From Combretum micranthum (lineage: Eukaryota > Streptophyta > Magnoliopsida > Myrtales > Combretaceae): 64,000 bases of DNA. Of this stretch, positions 47,448 to 58,350 are shown in pieces. The notes under the pieces were generated by a model. The model was given only the letters and a program-made list of their open reading frames with translations. It was not told the DNA's origin and did no database searches. The stretch lies in the NCBI GenBank assembly GCA_024138025.1, contig JAMXBD010003381.1, positions 1 through 64,000 of the forward strand, in the 5' to 3' direction. A program made the translations under genes and the position numbers. Position 1 is the first letter of the stretch; each line of letters begins with the position of its first letter.

Positions 47448-47814
47448 TGTAATTTTTATAACCCGAAATATCATAGAACTTATATTTTGAAATCCTTATA
47501 AAATTTCGGTTCTAAGGAGTATTCCAGAATATTTTTCTGAGTTTCTAGTTTCAGGGCTCGCTTTTCAGTAATGGAGCTCGGGAAAGCCCGGAATAGAAAT
47601 TTTTTTGAAATCAAAACTTTCTATGGTTTGAAATATACTTTAAAACAATATTCCACATTAAATTATTTTATAAAAGTTCTTTCGATATGAAACCGAAGGA
47701 AAGCCGGATCTAGGGTTTCTAGATTTCTCTCACAAAGCTTGAACTAATCCGGTTCAGGGTTTTGTTTTCCAGTTTCCGAAGTTTACTTGATCACTAGGAA
47801 AATCGGGGTTTACA
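47448..47814 (-). repeat. Element B 5' LTR, piece 3 (5' end of LTR)
   Basis: It resumes after D and ends on the plus strand with ATCGGGGTTTACA, so the minus-strand LTR begins TGTAAACCCCG. The three pieces add up to 3469 bp, close to LTRs F (3449) and K (3480). Confidence 0.85.
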
Positions 47815-48451
47815 TGAGGCACCGACCACAATGAGGAGAAAGGGAGAGAGATTTATTTTTTTTATAATTTTGTGTATTAAAAGTAATAATATGTAAGGTA
47901 GATGTGATATAAAGTTATGGAAAAGATAAAAAGTAAAGATAATAGGTGTATGGAGTTATAAGAGTAGGTGTTAGAAAAAGTATAGATAAATGAATAGTGT
48001 ATAATAGTAATAAATAGTGAATGTATAGTAGATGTGACTAGTAAAATACCGGTAGTAAGAAAATACATATATAATTGCGATATCTATTATTTTTAGTTAC
48101 CAAAAAATTATGAAACTGATATTTTTGAAATCCTTGTGTTAAATCGGTCATAATGGTGTTATTGGAATATTTTTACTATTCCGAGCTTTGAGACACGCTT
48201 TTCGAGAACTAATCCTATTTGAGTTCGAAGTACACTCGAAATTTGTGAATATGATATTTTTACGTTTCTTCATGTTATTACAAACTATTATCACTAATTA
48301 TTTCAACTTCGTTTTCTGAGGCTAGAGAATACAAGAATGTCGAATCTAAATTCTAGGGTTTGTACAAGTCTTTTGTTGACCTTTAGGGTTTCCGGTTGAC
48401 TTTTAATTCTAAGATTAAACTTAAAATTAACCAAAATTTCAAGGGTTTACA
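47815..48451 (-). repeat. LTR remnant G, target of element B
   Basis: This is the first 0.64 kb of a minus-strand LTR that starts TGTAAACCCTTG at 48451. It is cut at 47815 by element B, whose other side lies outside the window. The sequence is related to LTRs A and L (ACCGGTAGTAAG, GAGACACGCTTTTCGAG). Confidence 0.7.
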
Positions 48452-48507
48452 AAGGATTCTCTGATACGAAAATATGATATGCCTAGGATGTTCTGATACC
48501 AAAAAGA

Positions 48508-49191
48508 TGATGCACTTATAACGATCTAATATCAAGATAATGTGCACTAGACATGGTTAAATGATATATCAAGGTGTTTTACTATCTCTATTTTTGGATG
48601 GATTGAAATTAAACGATATGAACGGCGTTATTGATGGATATTATGCACAAAAAATAATCGAACTATACTCTTTCTCGTTTAATGTTACACACGAACAAGA
48701 TGAAGTGGTTTGTTTGCCATGATCATAAAGAATCGATAAAAACTCAAATAAGGATCTCGCCACAATCAAGAATTAATTGATAAGAGTAAGGTTTACTCAC
48801 AGAAAAAGAAATTTTCACTAATCATTCAAAATAGTCATGTTTACAAATAAAGGCCCTTTATATACTAATAACCTAAATAAGGGAAAAAATAGTAATTAGC
48901 TATGATAATGTCTAACAATGATATCTAAATGATAAAGAAAACATATACAAAGAAAGCTACCACAAAGAAATATAAAATAAAAGAAAAAATAACTAATAAA
49001 GACGAAAAACTATCGACCTTGGAAGGAAAGCCATCGGCTTTAAGGATGAATGCCACCAGCCTTGATGATGAATGCCATCAGCCTTGAAGGAAGGCTATCG
49101 ACCTTTGAACTTGTTGCTTCATTTGCTTGTTCACTGCCTTTTCCATATTTTCTTCTTTTTTCTTAATCCAATTGCAATTTGATGCTCATCA
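48508..49191 (-). repeat. Element H 3' LTR (684 bp)
   Basis: It pairs with 50420-51124. Near 49005-49115 it has degenerate tandem units of about 22-27 bp around GAATGCCACCAGCCTTGATG. Confidence 0.8.
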
Positions 49192-49287
49192 TCCTCTCAG
49201 GCTTGTTGATGGAAAAAATATATCCACCCAGATCAAAGATAAACCCGCAAAACTCAAACATAATTGAATAAATATTTCCAACTAGCC

Positions 49288-50123
49288 TTAATCTATGAAT
49301 AACTCCTCATTGTAAGAATAATTCCAATCAACACACCATCCTAGGTCCCATGTATAATATTCTTGCAATTTCATATAGAAGTTCTCTACTATAAAGTTGT
49401 CATATAAATGGTAAAATGTTGACTTCTCGGCATAAAACAATAGTTCATCATGGATGTAGTTTCCATCCAATTTAAGAGTAAGAAAACTCAATAACATTAG
49501 CTTGTAATGCTCAGTAGCTCCTGGTACCAATGGGAGTTGCTCTAAGTTAAGCTCACAATTATTAATAGACATTGCTAACTCAAAGCCACCTTCAACCATT
49601 TCTATAACATTGATCTCCTCTTCCATGCTAGTATCATCTGTACTGTCCTCATCAATGTCACAATTGTCATTGCTAATAATTTCTACCTGCAATACATGGT
49701 CATCTTCTCTTTTCACACCTTCCTCTTCAACATTTTCTTCCATAACTTTAATTCCACCATCTTCATACATAATTGTAGGAACCCCTTTATTCTCATGAAT
49801 ACCTATGGTAATATTTTCCTTAACTACTATAAAAGTTTCTTGTTGTTCCACTTTCTCTCAATTTCTTCCTCCATAAAAAATACAAGAACTCCATTAACAA
49901 GCTTCACCACATATTCATTTGAACATTGATATTCAAGATGTCCACGACCTAAGCATCTTGAATATTCTAATATCCAATCATCATTACTATCTATCTCAAT
50001 GGATTGAGATTCCTTCTCCTCAACGATATCACTAAACGGCTGTGAATACCACCAATTGATCATGGGATAAAGCTTTTGCAATTGTTGATCAAGAGAACCT
50101 TCACAATTCTTCATCCCCATCAT
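49288..50123 (-). pseudogene. Unrecognised ORF of element H, zinc-knuckle-like
   Basis: Two overlapping minus-strand frames (50123-49827 and 49851-49288) read as one protein with a single shift near 49840, about 275 residues in all. The first half has INWWYSQPFSDIVEEKES and a knuckle-like CLGRGHLEYQC, which keeps G-H-x4-C but has lost one cysteine. The second half starts with VVKENITIGIHENKG, continues with an acidic Asp/Glu stretch, then an aromatic-rich C-terminus (FYMKLQEYYTWDLGWCVDW). I recognise no family. Position after the PBS and the knuckle suggest a gag-derived RNA-binding protein, but there is no recognisable capsid. It could also be a captured host fragment. Confidence 0.55.
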
Positions 50124-50401
50124 TAATATAAAACCTTAGTTTTTTTTTTTTTATCACATCAAGCAAGCCCTAATGGCACAAGGTATGCAAAAGAATGATA
50201 AAAATCCTAACTTTGATCACCACATAAACCCTAGGATTTAAATCACACTCCAACAATATTCAAGATCACAATCTTCAATGTTGTACAAACCCTAATAACA
50301 TAAAAGATTAGATCTTGAACTTACCAAACATCATGTTATCACAACTAGATTCTATCATTTGTGAATCTGCAAACTTGAATATGTAGAAACGTGGAACCTT
50401 T

Positions 50402-50413
50402 GCTCTGATACCA
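50402..50413 (-). other. Element H primer binding site
   Basis: The minus strand reads TGGTATCAGAGC, a perfect tRNA-iMet-type site, six bases after the LTR end. Confidence 0.85.
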
Positions 50414-50419
50414 AAAAGA

Positions 50420-51124
50420 TGATGTGCCTATAACGGTTTGATATCAAGATGATGTATGCCAGAAATGGTTAATGATATATGAAGATATTTGACTATCTCT
50501 ATTTTTGGATGAATTGAAATTAAATGATATGAACGAAATTATTGATAGATATTATGCACTAAAAATGACCCGACCTATACTCTCTCTCGTTTGATATTAC
50601 ACACAAAGAAGATGAAAAGGTTTGCTTGCCACAATCATAAAGAATCAATAAAAACTTAAATAAAGATCTCACCACAATCAAGAATTGAGTGATAAGAGTA
50701 AGGTTTTCTTATAGAGAAAGAAATTTTGACTAATCATTCAAAATTGTCTTGTTTACAAATAAAGGTCATTTATATACTAATGACCTAAATAAGAGCAAGA
50801 TAGTAATTAGCTATGATAAAATCTAATAAAGATATCTAAATGATAAAGAAAATATATACAAAGAATGTCGCCCCAAAGAAATATAAAATAAAAAACGAAA
50901 TAACTAATATAAAGGAAAAGTTGCCAGCCTTGGAAGGAAAGCTGTCGGCTTTGTGAATGAACGTTGCCAGCCTTGAGGATGAACACCGTTGACATTGATG
51001 ATGAATGCCTCTGGCCTTGAAGGAAGGCTACCGACCTTTGAACCGGCTACTTCATTTGCTTGTTTGCTGCATTTTCAATATTTTCTTCCTTTTTCTTGAT
51101 TCAATTGCAATTTGATGCTCATCA
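50420..51124 (-). repeat. Element H 5' LTR (705 bp)
   Basis: It is the partner of 48508-49191, with TG...CA ends. The tandem segment at 50915-51045 keeps more CG-containing versions (TGTCGGCTT, CTACCGACC). Confidence 0.8.
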
Positions 51125-52460
51125 TCAAAGCAGACGTTGAGGGTCATGTCGAAGGCTCAATATATCACCTTGCTGTTTAGGCTTCAATAAGGGCTTTTGC
51201 AGGGTTAGATCAATTCTTTTTTGTACAATTGATGTTGTTTTGCTCCAATCCGAATCAAATCACTTTGTTTCTACTTCTTCTAATTCTAGGAGCTGAAAAA
51301 CAATATTTAAATGATAAAGCATCAGATTCACAGTAATTTATCTAAAAATGCATCAGATTAAGCTTAAATTCCTATGAATACAATAGAGTAAAATAGACTT
51401 ATCAAATTCTCCCACACTTAAGCCTTTGCTTGTCCTCAAGCAACATCATATTAAAATCAAACAAGGCTTTTCAAATAGGAAGGTAAATTGGAAATGGAAA
51501 TTTGACTAGATCAATTAAGCTTAAATCACCTCAGCACTTTAAATGTTCAATAGTCCCCATTTATTGTGTAAAGTTACTTATGCTAAAATCACATGATTTA
51601 TCCAAGTAGATCAGCCTTTACCCTTATTGTTTTATTAAGAATTATAAAGCAAAAATATTCAAAAGATCAAAAAATGTAAGAGGAATTGAATCAACCTTAT
51701 CTCCTTATACATATAAGTATGTAGTTCCTTAATAATCTCTCTAAGAATCATAATCAAAGGTGAAGGCATTTTTATCAGTTCATCCCTTGAATCTTCTTTC
51801 TTAATTGTGCTTTTTATTTCATTCTTATTAATTATTTATGAACTTTAAAGCTGCAGAGTTAAAGGTTTTTGCCGTCTTCTTTACTTTTTCTCTGGATGGG
51901 TTTTGGCTTGCTTCTTTTCGCTTATTTAAAATTGAAAGAAGGGTCCAGTAATTGCTCCTATGAGGGACTACCCCTGCCTAATCTTAAGTGCATGGTTGTT
52001 TTTTTTTAATTTTTGTTTTTTTTAATAGAGCATAAGGAAAAATCATCATGTTATGATCATCATTTGAACCTTCATAAGAGATTACGTGACTCTCAAAATG
52101 ACTAAATTGAAAAATTTATAGATTATTTAAGCTTTTACAAATTAATTGAGTAGCCTTACTAGGGACCTTAAGCTAATTCCAACTCTAAAATTATAGATTA
52201 AATAAGTAAAACTACACATGGATATTTGTAAAGTGATTTACACAGAGTAAAGCTAACTCAATCTTATGATATTCATTAATTGATTTTTTAAGTTGATTAG
52301 TGATTTTGTTTCAAATTTTCGAAAAATTTTGGTCAAATTTTAACTATTTCATTAATTTCCTGTAGTTTTGTGGGAAAATTGATCAATTAAAGCGCAGATA
52401 CTCTATTCTTGAATAGACATTTTAATTTCATGCTTAACACAAAATCTTGCTAAATCTTTT
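51125..52460. other. Unclassified repeat-like DNA
   Basis: No coding frame. TTCTCCCACACTTAAGCC followed by TTGTCCTCAAGCAAC at about 51410-51445, and GCTCCTATGAGGGACTACCC near 51955, look like the untranslated part of a plant gypsy element. Ends were not identified. Confidence 0.4.
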
Positions 52461-54861
52461 TATCACGCCCCAAATGGTACCCTAAACGTAACAGTTCGCT
52501 ACACTTGATACTAAAGCTTAAGTATGACAACCTTTATCATCCCAAAAGCTTTGATACCGGATGTAAGGTGTACTTCACAATCATAGAGGACCTAACTTTA
52601 TAACAAGTTGTTTAAGAAAATATTCACAATAGTAATTAAGAATGGAAATCATAACAAAGTCATCTTAAATATAAAACATAGGAAGTCTTGCAAATATCAA
52701 AGGGGCATTCCCCTATCGAAAAAATATATATATATTCCATCATAGTCTAATCAAAATAATTACACTGGAGTTTTACTTAGAAGTCTAAGTCTACTTCTAG
52801 TCCTTGACTTCATCCAAAAGGTCCTAAATCCAAAAAGGTAGTACCTAGGAGAAATAATCTTGAGGATTCAACCATAAATACAGGTGTTGCTGTAATAATC
52901 CAATTCATGCAATTCAGAAAAATAATCATTAAAAAAATAATAATGTAAAATTATTGAAATTCTTTTAAGAAAAGTCATGGAAGATATTCCAAATTTCTTG
53001 CGATTTAAATATATTGATAATTGTTTACAAATTATGAATTATTATGTTTTGAGATAAAATTCTATAAAAATAGCAAGGACGAAACTAAAATATATATAGA
53101 TCTAAATAAATGGAAATGAGATTCAAGCTAGTAATAATAATGACCGAAGTTATAAAATAAAACCTTAAGGATGATTAAAGAAATGAATAATGAGTAAATA
53201 AATAATTATAAAGGAATGGTACTAAATCTACATAACTTGAATATTAAGATGTTTTGTGGAAATAAAAGTATTAGAACAACCCCAAATTAATATAGCAAGA
53301 AGTATAACTTAAGTAAAAATATTAGATGGATTAGATAATGGATATAGAAATATGAGATATTAACTCAATAAATAATGGATTTTTCGATAATTTAGAACTG
53401 CAATGAAAGTGCAAACAATATCAAATTTCAATCTAAATTAATTGGAATAAAACAATGAAAAGTGAGTGGGAGAATAAAATCTTAAAAAAATCAAAGTCTT
53501 TGAATCACGAAAACTAAAGTTAATTTGTTGTCAACTACCAATGGATGGTTAATCTTGAAGTTGATTAGGGTGTAATTAATAATTGAGTTTAGATAGTTTA
53601 ATTAAAATAAGTAATATGAATTATAGGTTATAAATGGATAGATTGATATAATCAATTAGTAATAGACTTAGTTGAAATTGAGATTCCAAATACCCTTTCA
53701 ATCTTTTATCTATTTCATGAAGCAAATTTCTTAAATCTCCTTTAGTTAACAAATTTGAACTTTATTTCTTTCAACTTGTTTAATTACTTTGATTATTTTT
53801 CTATTAAACCAAATTTCACTATTTTATCAACTAATTTTAATTTAGATATCAATTTCTCTTGATCTACAAATGATATAGGATTTTCTTGAGCTTGATATTT
53901 AGATTTCTAAAATACTCAAAAGTAGTTTCTATAATCTAAATTTTATACTTTAAATTTTCATGAATTTTGAGATTACCTACTTATCTAAAAATATCAGTTT
54001 CTAAGCTCAAATTTAACTAAATATCATTTCTACAAAATTGAATTTCTAAACTTGGTTTGCAATTCAAGTTAATAATATTACTTAATTATATTCTGAAATT
54101 TTCTTCTAATTATTTTTAATGCTCAAGATAATGAGCTGACAAGTTTAAATCAAAGTCTCTAATACTAAATATCCCTAATTAGCTTTATTTTATCCTATTT
54201 AATCCCTCTCTCTCTCCTCTTTGCTGCTACAACTTCTTCCTTCCTTTCTTTCTTTTCCTCTATTCGTTTCTTTTCTTCCTCTCTATTTCTCTTCTCTTAT
54301 AATTCAAATTCCAATAAAAAATCTCAATTTCAAAGGAGATTAAAAAGGAATGAGGAAAGTAAACAAGATGAAAATGGAGATTAAATAGGGGGAAGCTTCA
54401 TCAAGGAAGAAGTGGTAGTAGTAGTGATGAAGAAGAGCAAATTGAAATTCATCAAATATGTAAGTGTGATATTGTTTCTTGTTTTTAGTTGTTGTGATTA
54501 TTGTTATATGATGATTTAACGTTAGTTATGAGTAAATCTTGAGTATGAACTTGTAAATTTGTGATATATGAGTATATGCTAGAATCTAAGTTAGATTGAG
54601 TATGAGTGGATCAAAGGAATTGATGACATGAATTGATTAAATGAGAAGAAGAAATAAAAGTAGAAGTGTTATGGGTTATGTTGCTAAGTTGATATGGTGT
54701 TAGGGATGGTGTTTGATGATTAAAACATGTGGAAAAGTGGCTTGAAGAAGTGAAAGAAAAACAGGGGACGCATTTCTGGGCTGGCACGCCCCTTACCACG
54801 GGCCATGGCAGGGAGCGTGGCAGCCATTGTGCCCCACTTTTGGGTCACCATGGGGTGGTGG
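52461..54861 (-). repeat. Degenerate LTR-like piece I, right end unclear
   Basis: It begins with TATCACGCCCC (TGTCACGCCCC with one change) and ATGGTACCCTA, the LTR end shared by A, B, F and K. AGGGGCATTCCCC near 52700 also matches. From about 52900 the DNA is AT-rich and I cannot confirm LTR identity. From 54190 there is a pyrimidine-rich stretch and, at 54780-54860, GC-rich DNA. It is cut by LTR K. Confidence 0.5.
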
Positions 54862-57800
54862 TGTCATGCCTCATAGGGTACCCTATACGTAACAGTCCGC
54901 CACATGCCATACAAGATTCTTGAATTACCACCTTAGTCCTTTGAGGGTCTCATATAAATATAAGGCATACCTTTACGACAATAGAATACAAATCCAAATA
55001 GAGATAAAAGCTTAACTTGGCATACATTAGCAGTAGGATATAACTCATGAAGCATAATTAAACATTACATTTACTAAGGGGCATTCCCTCGCAAAAGAAT
55101 AATTAGTGGCCTTATACAGTCATCCAAGTCTTAAAAGTTTCCTATGGAAGTCTAAACAGAATTTCCAACTTCTAGGGGAAACTTCTAGCTCTTGTACCTG
55201 TACGGTCGGGTCACGCTGCCTAAGCCATAAATTTGGTAGTTGCAAAAGGAAGAAACTGTAGGGACGTAAGCTAACTAGCTTAGTGAGTGAAATCTTCCAC
55301 AATAACATTCATGTCATAACAATTCAAACAAGTGATTAAACAAACAAGTGATTAAACAAGCAAGTGAATGCACCAAACACATGAGAACAACATACATATG
55401 ACTATCCGGAAATCATATGTGGATGGACTTACGCCCTCCATCCCGGGTTAGCAGATTAATGAATACTGCGGTACTACTTTATGCCGTTTATGGTTCACGG
55501 GTAACCGACAATTATTTCGTTTCTGGATCACGATTAACCGAACAATTAATCTCGTTTATGGATCACCACTAACCGACCAATTAATCTCGTTTATGGATCA
55601 CGATTAACCGACCAATGCTAATGCTCCTTCCCATTATGATATGCATATGTCAAAATTTGGCATTAGTTCGAATAGTCGATTAAGTCATTTTATTTAGACG
55701 ATCAAACAATTTCTCAAACAATACATCATAACTAACTACACAACCAGAATTTATCACCCGGTTTCGATATTCTTATTTTGAGTTCTCATATCATCATCAA
55801 CATATAATTTCTCATTATTCCCCATCATACATATTCAATTCACTTGGCGTACATTCTAGTGCACTAATTTATCAAGCACATACAATAAATGAATTGGGAA
55901 GAGAAACTCACTCAGCCATGGGTTCACCGGTCTCTTAATAGTAATAGTCCGAAGGTAAGGATTCATCGTCCTCGGGTTCGCCTAATCATAAAAGAAATAC
56001 CCTAATAAGAATTCTACCATCTAAGCATACCAAAACTCTAAAACAACTTAGTGAAATCGAAATTCGCGTTATTTTCGAAGTCCCGATTTAAAATGGCCAT
56101 AACTTGATCGTTTTAACTCGGAATTTCGCAAATTTTATATCGATTTCTATCTACTTCAAAAGAGCTTTCTAAATATGATGTTTAAATCAAGTCTTGAAAA
56201 TATTTAAGACTCAGAAATGAAGGATCAGTTCTATCCAGCGGTTATGTTGATTCCGAAAATGTGACTTTCATGAATGCTCTTGAGATTCCTAAGTGTAAAA
56301 TGAAAATAATTACTATGGTAATGAATTTCCCCTATCATGAATGTCATGATATGAACTCTTATGTGTCTAAGTTCTTATAAATTGTTAGATAAAAAAAAAT
56401 TAAATAACCTTTATCTTAGGAAACCACTTCATGCCCTTGTTTAACAAATAAATTTACTACACTTGGTCACACTTACTTGTTCTAAGGATTTTACTTAGGA
56501 AAACTCTAGTTTATTTAAAGAAATTTTTACCCTTATATTAACCATATCCTAAGGCCTTTATTTCTTTAATTAAATCTTCATTTGTAAACTTTTAAGTGAG
56601 TCTTATACTAGGGTGGGTCTAAAAATCCGAATTTTGTAAAACTCATTCTTAAGTGGATTCTTTTAAGAAAAATATATTTTATACTTAGAACTTTAGGTAT
56701 TTATTTTACCTATACCCTAAGGACTCCATTTATTCAAGAAAATACCATTTTTGAGGTTGGAAAACTAGTGTTTTCTAATCATCTATTCATTACTACAAAT
56801 TTTGCTTACAAGACTTTCAACTCAAAACTTCTATTAGACTTCATCTCTTGTTTTAAATATTTTCTTTGGTAAAAACTCATTTAAACTCATGAAAAATATC
56901 ATCAAACATTATCTATCACCTATAGGCTTCATTTTTCTTGTAAAATACATGTTTAGAAGTTGATAAGAGGTTTTTAAATTAGGTTTTCCATGTCATCCGA
57001 ATTTACACTAGTTCATTTCTTGAAAAGAGTTCTCCTTTTTGGTTTCATTGACTCATCTACCTATAGATCTATATACTAGCAAGATTTTTTACTCAAGACA
57101 AAAGTATTGATGACCATTAATGCACAAAAACTCAAAATAAAGATGAGATCTTAAATGCCTACATGAATATGAGTGGTACAATGATAGATCTACTATCTTA
57201 AGTGCTTAAACAGGTTTTGAAAACATAAAAACTACATTTTTATGAAAGATCTTTCGTTCAAAACACTTTTAGATGGATGATCATGAAGCTCATGGCATAA
57301 AAGCTTGTTTAAATGCAAGATCTACTTTGTAATGGTTTGGTATTCTTGTTTTAGTATTTCCTTGTCCCTAGCAAGAGCTCATGGGGAGCTTTAAGTGGAA
57401 ATACTCAAGAATATCCTTGCCATTACAAGGATCTAAGGGTAAAAGAAGCAAAGTTCTTTTACTTAAGGTAAAAATAGGAGACAAATGGAAAGAAAAAAAA
57501 AGTTGTGTGTGTGTGTGTGTGTGTGTGAAGCATGAATGCTCACGGCAAGGAGGAGTGGAGAGGAGAGAAAAGAGAGCTTTCACCTTTGGAAATTTGAAAA
57601 TGAGAAGAATGAAGAGAGAGAGAAAATGTGGTTTATATATAAAGTGAAATTATGTTAAATGAGATAAAATAAGTTTAAAAAATTGTACAATTGAGCTCAA
57701 TTGGGGGGGGATTCACGCCGGCCATGCCATGAAGAGAGGGGATTGATTTTTGTTTCATTTGTTTTGATAGATTTGTACATTAAATGTCATAATTTGTAAT

Positions 57801-58341
57801 AATTATTTAGAGACAAATAAGCATTGGAAAAGAAAATGTGATTGAGTAGTTGTAAGGATGTAAGAGTAGGGTGTACTTGTGAGTAGTAGTAGGTTGTACT
57901 TGTGAATAGTAATGAATAGTAATCAAGACAACTTAATTACCGGTAGTAAGAAAAATACGAATGAAAAGGCTATAACTGTATTTTTCATAAACCGAAAAAT
58001 TATGAAATTCATATTTTTGAAATCCTTATTTAATTTCGATTTAAATGAGTATTCACAAGTAAATTTTTTTGAAATTCATGTTTTGGGGCACGCTTTTTTG
58101 TAATGGGATTCGGCAAAGCCCAAAATTGAAATTTTCTCAAAATCTGATCTTTTCTTGGTTTAAAATATATTCAAGAACTATATTCAAGATTAAATTTTCT
58201 TATAAAAGTTTCTTATTTGGAAACCGAGAAAAAACCGAATTTAGGGTTCCTAGGTCTCACTCCATCTTAAGCTAGTCCGGTTTAGAGTTTTGGTTTCCGG
58301 TTCTCGAGTTATCTTGGTTACTAGAAAAACCGGGGTTTACA
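54862..58341 (-). mobile_element. Solo LTR K (3480 bp)
   Basis: It begins on the plus strand with TGTCATGCC and ends CGGGGTTTACA. GGTGG stands on both sides (54857-54861 and 58342-58346). No internal sequence or gene. At 55487-55625 it carries four near-tandem units of about 36 bp (GTTTATGGATCACGATTAAC). A (GT) run stands at 57505-57527. Confidence 0.93.
57632..57642 (-). promoter_or_regulatory. Candidate TATA box of LTR K
   Basis: The minus strand reads CTTTATATATAAAC about 700 bp from the LTR start. Confidence 0.45.
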
Positions 58342-58350
58342 GGTGGCAAG

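Larger units (their letters stand above)
15134..47814 (-). mobile_element. Element B: Tekay/Del-like Ty3/gypsy chromovirus, four times interrupted
   Basis: On the minus strand the order is 5' LTR (three pieces between 24765 and 47814), degenerate tRNA-iMet PBS (24745-24756), an upstream ORF, gag, protease, reverse transcriptase, RNase H and integrase. The integrase is cut at 15134 by element E; its end, any chromodomain and the 3' LTR lie outside the window. Other insertions are F in the reverse transcriptase and C and D in the 5' LTR. The RT block ([26 protein letters not shown]) and integrase block (VDRLTKSAHFLPI) match the Tekay/Del lineage as I know it. Confidence 0.85.
48508..51124 (-). 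mobile_element. Element H: short non-autonomous LTR element (2617 bp)
   Basis: Two direct repeats of 684 and 705 bp flank a 1.2 kb internal region. In the minus direction the LTR starts TGATGAGCATC; after the 5' LTR comes TGGTATCAGAGC (tRNA-iMet PBS, 50402-50413), then an ORF, then a purine-rich CCTGAGAGGA before the 3' LTR. There are no pol domains. A second PBS-like site at 48490-48501 lies outside the left LTR, so no clean TSD is visible. It is of the TRIM/TR-GAG size class. Confidence 0.82.

Noticed and set aside
54190..54560. Possible host gene 5' end (pyrimidine-rich leader, GTAAGT-like word near 54460)
   Set aside because: No coding frame of useful length follows and the region lies between LTRs; not enough evidence.
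54729..54923. Small plus-strand ORF spanning the left end of LTR K
   Set aside because: It crosses an insertion junction and has no motif; chance ORF.
57381..57647. Lys/Arg-rich ORF with a Cys-Val run
   Set aside because: The run is translation of a (GT) repeat inside LTR K.
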